Assembly (NCBI GenBank): GCA_029959085.1
Contig: JARWIR010000017.1
Location: forward strand, 25,544,144 to 25,608,143
Origin: Nemophila menziesii
Taxonomy: Eukaryota > Streptophyta > Magnoliopsida > Boraginales > Hydrophyllaceae
Length of the DNA: 64,000 nucleotides
Direction: 5' to 3'
Positions 12,560 to 24,144 of the stretch are shown here, in pieces. The translations under genes and the position numbers were made by a program. The notes under the pieces were generated by a model. That model saw nothing but the letters and a program-made list of their open reading frames with translations. It was not told the DNA's origin and searched no databases. Position 1 is the first letter of the stretch, and each line of letters starts with the position of its first letter.

Positions 12560-13320
12560 GTAACCCTATATGGGTCTTTTGTTTTGATTTTTGTTTTTTT
12601 CACTGTGATATCACTGTAATAGTAAAGGGGAAGGGGGGTTTTTTGTCTTTCCAAATGAGAAGCCTTATTTTATTAAGAGACAAGTTGTGGGGCTTTACTT
12701 ACGAATTGCTCCAAGTGCTTAATAGAGTGTGTCACTCATATATGATTATTTTTTGTGTATAACTAGCCTATCTGTCTATCAATTCCAAAAGATTGGATCT
12801 TCATATAAATAGAGTCGAATCGAATTAGTTGGGTTAGATTTTGATTCCGCATAGTACACATTTATCCCCTCTTCTTTAGGACTGTGTCTTAGATAACCGA
12901 ATTAATTAACCGACCTCTTTACCAGGTGTTCCGGACAAAATATGCTCCCGGAAATTGGTCAATTGTCACCCCCTCTCTTATTTGTTCACTTACCGGACAT
13001 CTTGATTGCAAAGTTATTGGTTGACACACTTTTGTAAAATCTTATATTACGGAGTGCTCTTCATATGTATTATTACAAAAGTAATTTATTTTTTCTAACT
13101 AATTCAACGTCCAAAAAAAAAAAAACTAATGCCTTTTATTAAGTTAGTCATTCATGTTGGGTCCACATTATAGAGACCTTATCAAAATTCAACCAATCAA
13201 CTTCGACTTCGAGTTCCAACTTCCCACCAAATGACCAAACAAACAATATCCACATAACCTTGATTTCTGAATCACAAGTTACTTAATATTGTGTCAATTC
13301 ATCTAAAATTAAACAAAACA
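12560..13320. other. Intergenic DNA and probable promoter of the next gene
   Basis: No coding potential is seen. The last 200 bases before 13324 should hold the promoter of the small plastid-protein gene. I could not pick a convincing TATA box. Confidence 0.5.
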
Positions 13321-13323
13321 ATT

Positions 13324-13862
13324 ATGGCACATTTGTTAACTCCAATAACACCTGTAGTTGCAGTGATTCCTGCAAGATCAAACAACAACACCAATGGAGT
13401 ACTGCCTATTTGCCTTAAGCCTTTACACCAACTTCAAGATGTTAATCGCAGGTAATCTATATATTTTTCTTTCTATTCTAATGAGGTCATGATTTGCTTC
13501 TTATAGAATTTGAACTAAAGTTGATTTATTAATTACCCATTTATCAACGTGAGCTAAGCTAAGCTATTCCAGTTATCGAGTCTAGCCTCCAATTACAATA
13601 CTAATAAATTAAGGTGACTTAATACAGGACACTGACATTGGGTATAGCTGGTGCATTTCTGGGATTGAAGATTGGAGATAAAAGTGCAAATGCTGCAGCC
13701 AGAAGGGCACCACCACCTCCTCCAAAGGAAAAGAAGGATCCTAACGTGACTGGGTTACTAGCAAAAGTTCTTGCTAATAAGAAAAGGAAGGAAGCCATGA
13801 AAGAAACTATAGCCAGACTAAAAGAACAAGGCCGCCCCATCAAGGAGGGCCCATCTGAATAA
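13324..13862 (+). CDS. Small, probably plastid-targeted protein of unknown function
   Basis: This is a two-exon gene. Exon 1 is 13324-13451 and exon 2 is 13628-13862. The intron is GT (13452) to AG (13627), and the junction restores an Arg codon. The product is 120 residues. The first 40 or so are low in acidic residues and rich in hydroxyl, Asn and basic residues, as in a transit peptide. A short hydrophobic stretch (LGIAGAFLGL, about residues 46-55) follows, then an AARR run, a proline run (PPPPPKEKKD) and a highly charged Lys/Glu/Arg helix to the end (KKRKEAMKETIARLKEQ). The splice sites and clean frame argue for a real gene. I do not recognise the family. A thylakoid-associated protein is possible, but that is inference. 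Confidence 0.7.
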
Positions 13863-14264
13863 AAACAGAAAGCCCGGCCCATTATGATACGTCAGTCTAG
13901 ATTGTATCTTTCTTAGTTCTTGCAACATTTTGTAAAAATTGATTGAAGTTGAACACAACTCTCTATCCTCGTTTTGCTATTTTATAATTTGATTTAGGGA
14001 AAAGTGTTGGATAAATGATTTTCAAAACCATAATATTTAATATTTTTGTAATCTCAATAATATGAATCTATAATGCAGTAGGTTTTTTATTGGAATAGGA
14101 AGAGATAGTTAACTTACCTTATAGTATTTCATAACGATCAACTTAAAAGATCATTTATGGGTCGGTTTCCTTCTCTTTTAAACATACATGTATATTTTTC
14201 TTTATACAACAAGGTCCCTACACAGCGTTAAATGTTGTTATACCTTCTCAATCTCTATGAAATA

Positions 14265-14521
14265 CTTCATTCGTTTCAAAATTAATGTCCACATTACTAA
14301 AAATAATATCCTAAAATTATTGTCTACTTAAAATATCACGACATTTTTTTCCAACTTTTTCCCTTATTACTCTTACTAAAAAAATAAATTTATATATTTA
14401 ATACATATTTAAAATATCAAGACACTTTATAAGGGGTAAATTTGTAAATGGTGTATGTAATTATTAGGTTTCTTAATTTGTGTGAAAAGTAAAGTGGACA
14501 TTATTTTTGAGACGGAGGGAG
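14265..14521. mobile_element. Stowaway-like MITE
   Basis: The 257-bp element is bordered by TA at 14263-14264 and 14522-14523. The right terminus, reverse complemented, reads ctccctccgtctcaaaaa, and the left reads cttcattcgtttcaaaat. Both continue into taatgtccac. This is the Tc1/mariner MITE signature in plants; the left end has drifted. Confidence 0.75.
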
Positions 14522-14549
14522 TAAAAATTATAAACCACTTTCGGCGTCT

Positions 14550-15020
14550 TTCAAAAATCTCATGTGCGATATATCTCCAAAATCCCTCAGGTGGATCCAT
14601 GTGCACCGATTTTAGTGTCTTTTGGTGAGCCCTGATATATTCCATCTAATCGGCACATGTATCCAACTCTCTATAAATGCCTTTAACCTTAAAAGAGGTG
14701 TTCATAAATAACATACCTTGAATGCCTTCTATCAATTGTGCACTCGTGCTCTGCCTAGTAACGCTTGCTCAATCAACAATATAACTTCATGTGAATCCAC
14801 TTTCACGCATAAATTTGTTACTAAATTACCACTCGTCCATGGTCAGCCCCTCATAAAGTGCAATTAATGCTTCCATCGTCAGGAAGTTACAGATTTAATC
14901 CTCATTGAGAAACCTATGATCCAGTTCTCCTATGTATCCCTAATTAAGCGGCCTATGCCCCTAAGATTCCTCCTCGTGTCCAAGATTCCGTCTAGTAATC
15001 AATATTCAATTTTGGCCCGC
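14550..15020 (-). mobile_element. LINE RNase H fragment
   Basis: Minus-strand frames broken by stops read like the end of a plant LINE ORF2. There is a segment with 'EALIALYEGL', then a stretch ending 'YRELDTCAD', then 'DPPEGFWRYI'. The CAD motif and the following proline pair match the C-terminal end of LINE RNase H domains, as in the copies at 24145 and 58440. Upstream sequence to about 15130 may also belong to it. The fragment is truncated and inactive. Confidence 0.65.
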
Positions 15021-15029
15021 TTTACACTA

Positions 15030-16280
15030 CCCACAAATTCCACTTGTTCTCTCTTAGTCACTACTATCTGCAGATAGTCCCTAAGCACAAACGTAATCTG
15101 CCGCTAAGTACTTGGCTTTACTAATAGTAGTTGTGGTTCTCAGGAACGTCTTATTCTAAAATGATGCACCTATTCATTCATATCCATATTACCCAAACTA
15201 AAACCCTTAAAATATATTCCATGGAATCCCATGAAAAGATGCTTGTTTGACAAATTCTAACTTTACCATTCAACAATTAGAACATCTGACGCTAGTAGAA
15301 AGGATATTGTCTTACCTTGAAAATTTGATCAATGCACGTGTCGTTGCCCAAACAAAATACTATCCCTTCCACCGGACACTGAACCACCTGCCACTGTTGT
15401 TCGCCTTACCGAGGGGCAAAAAATTGTTGTTGTTGGAAAATGTTGTAACTTGCCCTTGTGTAACTCGTTGCTAGAAGTCTAGTTCCCTAATACCCTTGAG
15501 ATCAATACTCTCTTTACATTAGTATTAGGTTTCACATATACGTTAGACATATATTTGCTTAATCTTGGTGCCTTGTATTTTCCCTGAACTTTGCTTGATA
15601 AAATTCCTTAGCCACTGATCTCCCTAATGATATGATTGTATGTCGGTGACTGCATTGCACTCTTGCAACGTTGATTTCATTATTGAGAAGTGTTATTGTA
15701 TCTCTGCTAGAGTATGAATTGATGATGTAAGTAATAGTGGTAAAAAAAATTTTGTCCCCCAAGGGATTAGCAAGGTTATATATAGTGTTTTAGTATAGTT
15801 TTGATGAACTGTTATGAAAAAACAAGGGGGAAAGTGTTTGGTAAGCGAATTAAAAAAACTAATAAAATAGAGAACTAAAATGCAAACAAGTAATGAGATA
15901 ACAAGGAAGCAAAAAAGCAACAAACTTTCAGATTGAAAAGGGTAACTTTCCATCTAAGGACTCTAATTGGGAAATTTATATTCAATAAGGGAAGTATTGA
16001 TAATTCAATTCTAATTGAGATACAAAAATCACTCTAAACCCTTTTTGAGTGACTAGATGCTACTCTCAAGGCAAAGGAACTCCTTCTGGATGAAACTATG
16101 TAGCTTAAAAAGTGATTAAATCACCTACCCATATCGTGGCTATGCACTACATCAAGAACATCAAGCTTTCAAGAATTCTTCCAAGATTCATCAAGAAACC
16201 TTTCTCTTTCAGTAATTCCAAGCAACAACCTCAAGCTACACCAATTTCTCTTAACTTTTAATTCATCCTGGTATAACTTG
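15030..16280. other. Intergenic DNA with no supported gene
   Basis: Short open frames on both strands match nothing I know. Part of it may be decayed retrotransposon sequence upstream of the coiled-coil frame at 16300. Confidence 0.4.
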
Positions 16281-16299
16281 AGTTGTGGGTAAATCAAAC

Positions 16300-16758
16300 A
16301 TGACTAATAGATCTGATGCTATGGAATACAAGAGAAAGTGCACCATCCTTGGGAAGAATAATAAATTGCCTGGAGCCACTATTGAAAAGCCTATCAACCT
16401 TGACGAGGCTACTGAAGAATCAAAAGAAAAGGCACCAGCACAACCACTACCAAAGAAATCAACTGCTAGAATGTCTGTACCAGCAAGGCCTTTGAAAAAG
16501 ATAAAGATTCATGACCAAGGTTCTTCTACTTCTTCCTCCAAGGATTATTCAGATATTCCCCCATGGGCTCTTAAATTACAACATGAAGTTGAACGTTTAC
16601 AAGAAGAAAATAGAGAACTTTGGGTGGAAATTACACAGATCAATTCACAGCTGGAAGACATAACCATGGACCAGGATATTGATAATTATTCTTCTCCATC
16701 TTCTTCTTTGGAGGAGGACATGATGGATTTCTATGGCCATCCAGGTAAGCCACTCTAA
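16300..16758 (+). CDS. Unrecognised 152-residue coiled-coil protein, probably retroelement-derived
   Basis: The frame runs from the first ATG at 16300 to 16758, with a stop upstream in frame at 16279. The protein is hydrophilic. It has a Lys/Pro/Ser-rich middle, a serine run (about residues 72-78) and a short predicted coiled coil (LQHEVERLQEENRELWVEI, about residues 91-109). The C-terminus is acidic with serines. No known domain is seen. About 110 bases downstream is a 'tgagttggggtgggg' purine tract similar to the one that precedes the LTR at 20114. I therefore suspect the 3' accessory frame of a Ty3/Gypsy-like element rather than a host gene. Confidence 0.4.
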   Translation: MTNRSDAMEYKRKCTILGKNNKLPGATIEKPINLDEATEESKEKAPAQPLPKKSTARMSVPARPLKKIKIHDQGSSTSSSKDYSDIPPWALKLQHEVERLQEENRELWVEITQINSQLEDITMDQDIDNYSSPSSSLEEDMMDFYGHPGKPL

Positions 16759-16769
16759 TTCTCTTTCTT

Positions 16770-18049
16770 AATAGCTTGTATTCATTGGGTAGTTTAGTTA
16801 TTTATAATTTTAAATTTTATTACATTCTTGAGTCTTTTTCGAGTCGTGGGGACACGGCTCATTTTTGAGTTGGGGTGGGGATTCGTTGTCCTCATCTTCT
16901 TTTCGTTTTTGCATAAGATTTAAAAAAATTAGGTTGAATTAAGGCATAGAATTTGAATGTACCTATTTGAGCATGAGTTAATTAGGTCAATGATAGTAAG
17001 TAGTATGTTTTCTAAAGATGTTACAAATTTGTTTAGCATGCATGTATGAAAACAGGAAATAAAAGATAGGAAAGTTAATGAGCAATGCTAAGAAGTTATG
17101 TTGAAACTTAGGGAGAGTTATTTGGTGTGTAGAACGTGAGGTTTGAATTTAGTTGAAAACCCTCTTGTCTATGAACTAGTAATATGAAAAGTAACAAAAT
17201 CCGGTAGTTAGGAAAATGAATAAGACAGTTCTTTCATATTGAAGCCACTTGAAGCCTTTTATACCTTCTCACCCTTTTATTTGATTATTGTTATTATTTA
17301 TCCGTCTTAACCCCTCTGAGCCTTTCTAAAGCCTTTTATTGAAACACATTATAATCCATACCCTTAGTTTGTATGACTTATCTATATGACCCACACTCGA
17401 ATCGCAAAACCTGAAACAAGTCGTTTTAGAGATTGAGTTTGGGGTGGTGGGTTTCATCATTAGGGAATATTGGGATTTGGGAATTATAATTGTGATTTTA
17501 TTGATGATGAAAAAGTTAATATTGTAACCCTTTGCCGGGGTAATAGTGAATGAAAAAGAAGTTACGAGCTAAAATTGCCAACAAGGGCATATAAAGAAAA
17601 AAAATATATATATATATATATATATGAAAAATTTGCGTGATATCTCAAACATCAGAAAGAGAATCATAGCCATACAAAAGAGAAAAAAATTGATATGAAA
17701 AAAAATATATATTCGGACCGGCAAAGTGTAATTTGTATATCATCATGAAAAAGGTTTTAATTGGGATTATTGGGGATGCAAATCAAAAGCATCAATAAAT
17801 TGGGTTGAGTGAGAACATCTTCGAGTGAAAACTCAAGCTCTAGGGCGATTCGTTGATGGCTAGTGAGGAGAGAGCCAAAAGCTCACTTTTCATTGTCCAA
17901 ATATATCATACCGTCCCTAAGCCACGTCATAACCAAAGACCTTAGGATTTCTAACTACTTGGTGGAGAAACAATTGAGCTATTAGGTAGTAGGTAAGTGG
18001 ACCATTGAATGCTATATTATGGCCTATGAACAACTGGTGGGTCCTGGGG
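16770..18049. other. Non-coding, possible retroelement 3' region
   Basis: A purine-rich tract lies at about 16868-16885 and an interrupted A/T microsatellite at about 17601-17625. No reading frame of note is present. The region ends at the start of the LTR-like segment at 18050. Confidence 0.4.
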
Positions 18050-19828
18050 TGTTATAAAATTAAGTGCAAAAATAAGAGGAACCACTTAACCGCAAGTGTA
18101 CGGTTGTCCCAAGTAATATATGATAATCAAGTTCGTTCTCAGGGACGGATTAGGTTCAACCCAAATATTAATCAGATAGTAGAGATAATTGCTAAACAGA
18201 AAAGAAAAGATAATAATTTTTGTTTGGTTTTTGTAAACTAAAAGATGCAAATAAAGTAAAGACTAAATTAACTCAACAGAAAGGAAATAAAGCAAATAAA
18301 AGACTAACTTCAGATAAGAGAAATACTTGATCCTCGCAAAGGAATCCACCTAATCAATGTAATCTATGCTATGTTTAAGGGCAGAATTGGAATTATAATA
18401 TTAGTCGGGACTCTAATATCTCCTAGCCCCCTGTCGGGTGGACCTAGAAGCTATCCTAAAGGATCATAAACACCTGCATGGTCGAATATGGCTTTTCGGA
18501 TGATATGATTTTACCTCTTTGGCTATGTAACTAGTTAAGCCTGTCGGTCAATAACGGACATTCCACGGGTATTACCTAGATCTGTATTCAAACCCCCCTG
18601 TCGGATGATCACTTCGCCACTAAAGTGAATAGCCCAAATACTAAAAGCTAATTCTAGTTGTTCCTAAAAGAATTAGTAATGAAAACAAAGTAATATCCAA
18701 TACCTAAAACTCAATTCAATTTAAATCTAACAATCCCAAATTCAAAACATAGAAAACATTAATTAAGGTTCATCCCTTTTATGCGATTCTCAAGTATAAA
18801 GAAATTTAGCTCATGATGAAATTAAAAACTAACATAAAAGAAAAGGAATTCATGTTTCAATTACAAAAGATAGATAAAAACCTAAAGGGTTGAATGACTA
18901 TTGTTGGAAGAATAGGATTCCTCCAGCTTCTAGCTTCTTCTCTCCTTCGTGCTCTGACTTGAAAACCTTAAGCCTCTTGTTTTATTCTCTGAAGTGTTTG
19001 ACTCTCTCTCTAAGGATGTTATGAATTGTGTAAAAAATGAGAGGTTAAGGGGTGTATTTATAGGTGTTGGAGGAACCTAGGTCGAATTTAGCTTGGAGTG
19101 GAAGACAAGTCAAAGACTCTCAAATTCGTAGCTCTAAAAGATAAGATTCTGCTGATTTGATTTGGTCATATCTTTTTCAATACTTATCCGTTTGAGAAGT
19201 TCCAATATATGAAACTGCTTGTCTTGGAAAGCTCTTTCTATTGGTGCAGACCATTCGTCCAGAATCCTAGCCAATCTTTTATTATGATTTTATCTCTAAA
19301 ACGTGGCTGAATTTCAGATTTCAAAAGGCAGCTTTATCTTTTCCTCCTTTGAATAAATCTTTCCTAAATCTTCTTATTTCCATGTAAATCTTCTTTCCTT
19401 TCATCTTTATCTTGACTTGGCCTCTAAGTAATTACCATTTATCTTTAAAAGCTTCACATTAAATAAATAATTAAACCGCATATGCTTAAAAAGAATAAAT
19501 CAATAAATCAAGAAATCGAAAAAGGAAAGTGTACTCTAAAAATAGAAACTCGACTAGAAATCACTTCCTAACACTCTAAAATACACTAAGACTTTATTCT
19601 CACTTTTTCTCCTTGGATTGGTCTTTCATGAGATTCAAGAACCAATTAACTTTGCATTAAAAATAGTCAAATTTACGCACAAAAGCTCAGATTCTGCAAT
19701 TAGTTAATTTCCAAGGGGAGAAAGTGTAATATGATCAATTAAGCTTAAAAGTCTATCAAACAAGTCATTAATTCACCTAAAAGGATGTCTCCAAGGGGCT
19801 AATAATTAGAACAAATCGGTAGACATCA
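18050..19828 (-). mobile_element. LTR of a Gypsy-like element, minus orientation (LTR-A)
   Basis: Read on the minus strand, the segment starts TGATGTCTACC (19828) and ends TTTTATAACA (18050), about 1.78 kb. It is homologous to the segment at 20114-21526 on the plus strand. The best-conserved block is ggtttaattatttattta followed by gtgaagctt and a 'taaatggtaatta' run (about 19420-19475). No target duplication is evident. The terminal sequences TG...CA and the match to the second copy support the call. Confidence 0.65.
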
Positions 19829-20113
19829 ACAACCTATAGCCATTAACATGAACTAAGTTATCAACCTCTCCTTCTGGCATTGCGAAATTAATCTTGACTT
19901 GAATTTATGGATTGTTGATTATGTGTATATTAAGCATACTTGTGCATTATTTTTTAAGCATTACTGCATGAGACTTTTTAGATATTTTGCTCCGGGATCA
20001 TTCATTATGTTCTGTTCTTATTCTCCTCCGACTTCTTCTTCTTGTTTAATTGACTACCCTACTATTCTTTATTTTTATTGTATCGGGACGATACAACTTT
20101 GAGTTGGGGGTCT

Positions 20114-21526
20114 TGATGTCTCCTCATTTGTGATAATAAAGTCTATTTCCGAGACATCATTTTAGGCGTATTTATTAGTTTATATGTCGAATTTTGCATG
20201 ATTTAGTACACTTTCCTATTTTGGGTCTTGAATTGATTAATTATTATTTTTAGAGCATATTGGGTTTAATTATTTATTTAGTGTGAAGCTTTAGAGATAT
20301 ATGGTAATTATTAGAGTCCAAGTTGGTAAAAAGAGCTAAAGGAAAGAAGATAAACATGGGAATTGAAGATAAGGAAGTAAAAGCTAAAAACATGGAAAAG
20401 GAAAACGGTCAAGAGCAAAGTTAAAGATCTTTCCGAGACGATGAATTTCGACTACTCATTCGTGTCAAACGGATAAATATTGAAGCTGTTAGGACCAAAA
20501 CAAAAACGGGGCTGATTGCATGTTTTTGGGCTACGAATTTGAGTTGGGCTAGGAGCCCAATATTTACCTTTACCTTCAAGAAAACGATTAGGTCAACCTA
20601 TACACTATAAATACAGCCTCTTAACACTAGAAAATCATCCTTGGTAATACCTTGAGCCAAGAGGAAGCTTACAACACAAAAGAAGTCTGGAAGGAGCTGT
20701 GCATCAATAATATCTTCTTCAACCTTTGAATTTGTAATTTCTTTCTTTTCTTCCATTAGTATGAACTAAATTTATATTAGTTTGAGTTTTTAGCATATAT
20801 GTATGAACCATAGTTTTGGTTGACATCTAACTAATTTGGGAATTTTATGTTTTAAATTGAATTATTGATTTTATTCTCTGTTTATGTGTTTGGATTTATA
20901 TTCGGTTATCTTGTGGAAGCGCGCCCATATAGAATTACCATTTAGTAGTTAGGTCACCATTGACAACGGTATTTAATTACATGTTTAGCACATAACGTCT
21001 AGTATTCGGTTTAGATCTGACAAATCAACCTAACTAGATAATCACCATGGTTTAGTGTATTGTTATTTACCAATTGCAGGAATAGTTTGCTTAGGACTCC
21101 TTATTGACACAGGTAATTCCTATTTAAAACTACCTAGCGCAATTGGAACCGATTATTGAAATACTACATAATTCACCCTTACATGTTTAGAACGGCAAAA
21201 CTAGTGGGGATTACATGCTATTGACTCAAGATATATTCTCATACTACTTCTTCTCTTTCATTTAAATTTCTGTCTTTAATTTATTATTTTAAATTAGTTA
21301 ATTGAAAATCCAATAAAAATCTATTTGTCTTTTATTTTTTTGCGTTTTAGTTGTTCTAGCTTTTAATAATTGCACTTGATTATTGCATAAGATTCCCCTA
21401 ACCTTCGTGGTCTCTGCGGAACGAATCTTACTTAATCATTAAAACTTGCATACGATCTGTATACTTGCAGAACCGTGCCAGCTTAGGGTGTTTATTTGCA
21501 TCTAATTTATACATCTTTTTATCACA
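20114..21526 (+). mobile_element. LTR of the same family, plus orientation (LTR-B)
   Basis: The segment starts TGATGTCTCC at 20114, directly after a polypurine-like tract (gagttgggggtc, 20101-20112), and ends TTTATCACA at 21526, about 1.41 kb. The tract suggests a 3' LTR with a sliver of internal sequence to its left (19830-20113). It is homologous to LTR-A in opposite orientation. An A/T-rich promoter-like stretch (ctataaatacagcc) is at about 20605. Sequence just beyond both LTR ends is also similar (CCC(C/T)AGG then CAC(A/C)), so the exact outer boundary is unsure. Confidence 0.65.
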
Positions 21527-21559
21527 CCCTAGGCCACACCAATTCATTTCTCTGCTGAA

Positions 21560-22840
21560 TGAGTTCTACTGTCTCCAACTCCTTCATCAGTAACTGCAAT
21601 CCTCTTACCTAAACTTTGAAGCTTAATTTACCTTCTTTACTCGCTTTAATGAGTTTTTCAAGTTCTTTCTCTTTCTCCTGGATGTTGTCTTCAAGGTCTT
21701 CTTCATCAGGATCATTGTTCAAAAACATTGTGCTCTACTGCTACTAATAACTTCTTTCATTTCATTGATAAGACACCCCTTGTCCGATTAAACCTTCCTT
21801 AGACCCTATATGATTTGATCTCTTCTCCAACTTTTTTCTTGCATATCCCTTTCAGTTCTACGATCAAATGTTGATCCCTTCCACTAAACATCCTCTTACT
21901 TCAGAGCTCAAGAGTATTCTTGAGGCTGTCTTGTATCCTGCTTTGGCTCCTAACTCGATAACTTGAGTTATTTCACCAATTCCCAGCTTCAGGGATTGAA
22001 ATCCCTTCTCTTTTCCAGCTAAATTGTTCTTCAAAGCACGCAAAACCTCTTGTTCTTCTCCATCTAACTCCATAAATTGACCTTGAAGGTGGAAACTTGG
22101 CAATGTTTTCGATATTCCAATTGGTCTTCCTTCTCATATTGAGATCCTCATTATCTCTGATAACCTGGACTGTACATTCTCCAAATTTGTGCCCAATGCA
22201 ACCAAATATAAAACATAATTCCCCCTGCATTTTCGTATTGAAATACAATCCACGCAATACCACCCTCTTGCCAAATATTGGTATTCGGTGGGGAAGGTTC
22301 ATTGATGTCAAACTTGATTCAAAATCGCAGGATCTTCACATATTCTTTAGCTTTAATAGGAAAATCTACATTTTTGATTTCCAGATTGCAAGTCTCCAAG
22401 GCGAGAACAGTGTTGAGGTTGTTCTGGACAAAGCCAAGTCCTTTTGCCTGAACCCAATTGGATGAGTATTTAGTGTCTACTTCATGAGGTAAGAGTAGTT
22501 GCTGCCATTGAGTAAGGCTGACATGCATCTTGAGAAACAAACCCGGTCTGAGCTCCCAAGTCGCTTGAACTCCAAATCTTCAAAGACATCTAACTTGAAC
22601 TTATTCCTTTTCAATTCTGTTAATCTAAAATTACCTTGGACTCCCTAGTTATCATCTATATGTTTCCTAAAACCCACTGTATAAACCTTCGCATCTCCTA
22701 GCAAACGCAAATAAAGAGTAGTTTCATCCCTTAGATTATCAACCACTTTGGTTTTGAGACCCAATGTTGAGTACTCCTAACTTGGGAATATTGTAGTTCT
22801 CACAAGCTATAAGAGGCAAGGCGTGCCTCATAGCCCATAC
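21560..22840 (-). mobile_element. LINE ORF1 fragment (DUF4283 and damaged zinc knuckle)
   Basis: Minus-strand frames show a LINE gag-like ORF1. From about 22540 to 22320 there is a DUF4283-like stretch (NWVQAKGLGFVQNN, then VKILRF). From about 22310 there is 'HRIPIFGKRVV', then CFIFGCIGHKFGEC at about 22220. In that zinc knuckle the second cysteine is Phe. The charged tail continues in another frame toward 21864. No ORF2 follows, so the copy is a truncated relic. Confidence 0.7.
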
Positions 22841-22921
22841 AAAATGATAATTTTTTGAATTGGTTTTTAAAGAGCAAGGGCACTCAAGTTTAAAACCGGG
22901 TTTTTGAGAAAGAAATGTTGA

Positions 22922-23332
22922 CTATATGAAAGGAAGAAGAAAACGTTTGCTAGAATAAGAGAGGTGATGAGAATACCTAAAATGATCAGCGTATTCCTTA
23001 AATAAAGTCACAAACCTAATGTTCTCGTGTGGAAAGAGTCTTGTAAACCTCAATGGACGTTCCAAATAGCCATGCTTTGTTAGACTTCTCTCCTCTTCAT
23101 TGGCTTGCTTAACATTGTATGCGTCAATTAAAAACCAAAAATCAGATTTTTGATATAGGTATTTATCACACTGGCACTTAATGATGACATCTATCAAGTG
23201 TTCTGCTCGATGGATTTCAGAAGAACGGGGCACAACAGCCCAATCATGGATCAAGTAAGTAGACGTGCTGAGAGGGCGGATATCAGAAGACTCCTCGTTA
23301 TTGCAAAATACAGTCATCATTGCCACTTGCAT
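22922..23332 (-). CDS. Unrecognised open reading frame, doubtful
   Basis: A 136-residue frame starts at an ATG at 23332. Its composition is ordinary and mixed, with no transmembrane segment and no domain I know. It is next to LINE debris and could be chance or a decayed gene piece. A + strand frame overlaps its 5' end. I would not call it a gene without transcript support. Confidence 0.2.
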   Translation of the reverse strand: MQVAMMTVFCNNEESSDIRPLSTSTYLIHDWAVVPRSSEIHRAEHLIDVIIKCQCDKYLYQKSDFWFLIDAYNVKQANEEERSLTKHGYLERPLRFTRLFPHENIRFVTLFKEYADHFRYSHHLSYSSKRFLLPFI

Positions 23333-23399
23333 GTGCTGATTTGGCAAAGTATCTCCCCTGCAGCACCCATCATAATACTCAGAAATTGAAAAGAAGAAA

Positions 23400-24073
23400 A
23401 CTTTTGTTAATTCCTAAAACATCTTGTGTGCAAAAGTAAAAAGCCTGAGTAATCCTCGAATCGTGCTCTATGATTGCCAAATCCTCCAAGCTTGCAGTTG
23501 ACAGAACTTCGCTTCCAAGGCTTCCTCACTCAATTGATCTTTTCTTGCTCAATTTAATGGACTTGGTTAATATTCATCTTGCAGTCATCGGAATTACACT
23601 CCATACTAGTAAAATATAGTATTTGAACAGGAATATCAAAGATTTGTGAAAAAGAGAAGGTAAAATAAGTAATATAGTTTTACTGATTATTCATTATTAT
23701 CTCTTTTCACTTGCTTTTCTTTCTTTATTAATAATAGAGTTCACACTTCAAAAGAAAAAATAATATATTCATCAAATGCTAGCTACGTATAATAAATTTT
23801 TTTACTTTAATTTTATTCAACCATTCTGCAGTCCATCTAACTACTAACATAAATATCTTAAAAAAATTACAGCTTGACTAATCAAATATCCAAGTCGTAT
23901 GCGAACAACTCAAATTTGACTAAGAAATAATTATTTCAAACTTATTTAAAAATATAAATAGATTAAAATTGAACATCAAGTATAAAATATAAGCAAGATT
24001 ACTTTTGTCTCAGTTAAATTTGTATTTACTATTTACTATGAAAAAATGGTATTTTTTTTTAGGCATAAGATAG
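23400..24073. other. AT-rich spacer next to the LINE insertion
   Basis: No gene is seen. Before the LINE inserted, this sequence would have lain directly upstream of what is now 30318, so it is the former distal upstream region of the MAP kinase. Confidence 0.6.
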
Positions 24074-24088
24074 TATTTGATTCTATTC
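24074..24088. repeat. LINE target-site duplication, 3' side
   Basis: The 15 bases tatttgattctattc are identical to 30318-30332. The neighbouring bases on each side differ, so the duplication is exactly 15 bp. Confidence 0.95.
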
Positions 24089-24144
24089 TTTTTTTTTTTT
24101 TTGTTCTAATATCTTTCATTCAAAATGTCAAAGGTTACAATAAA

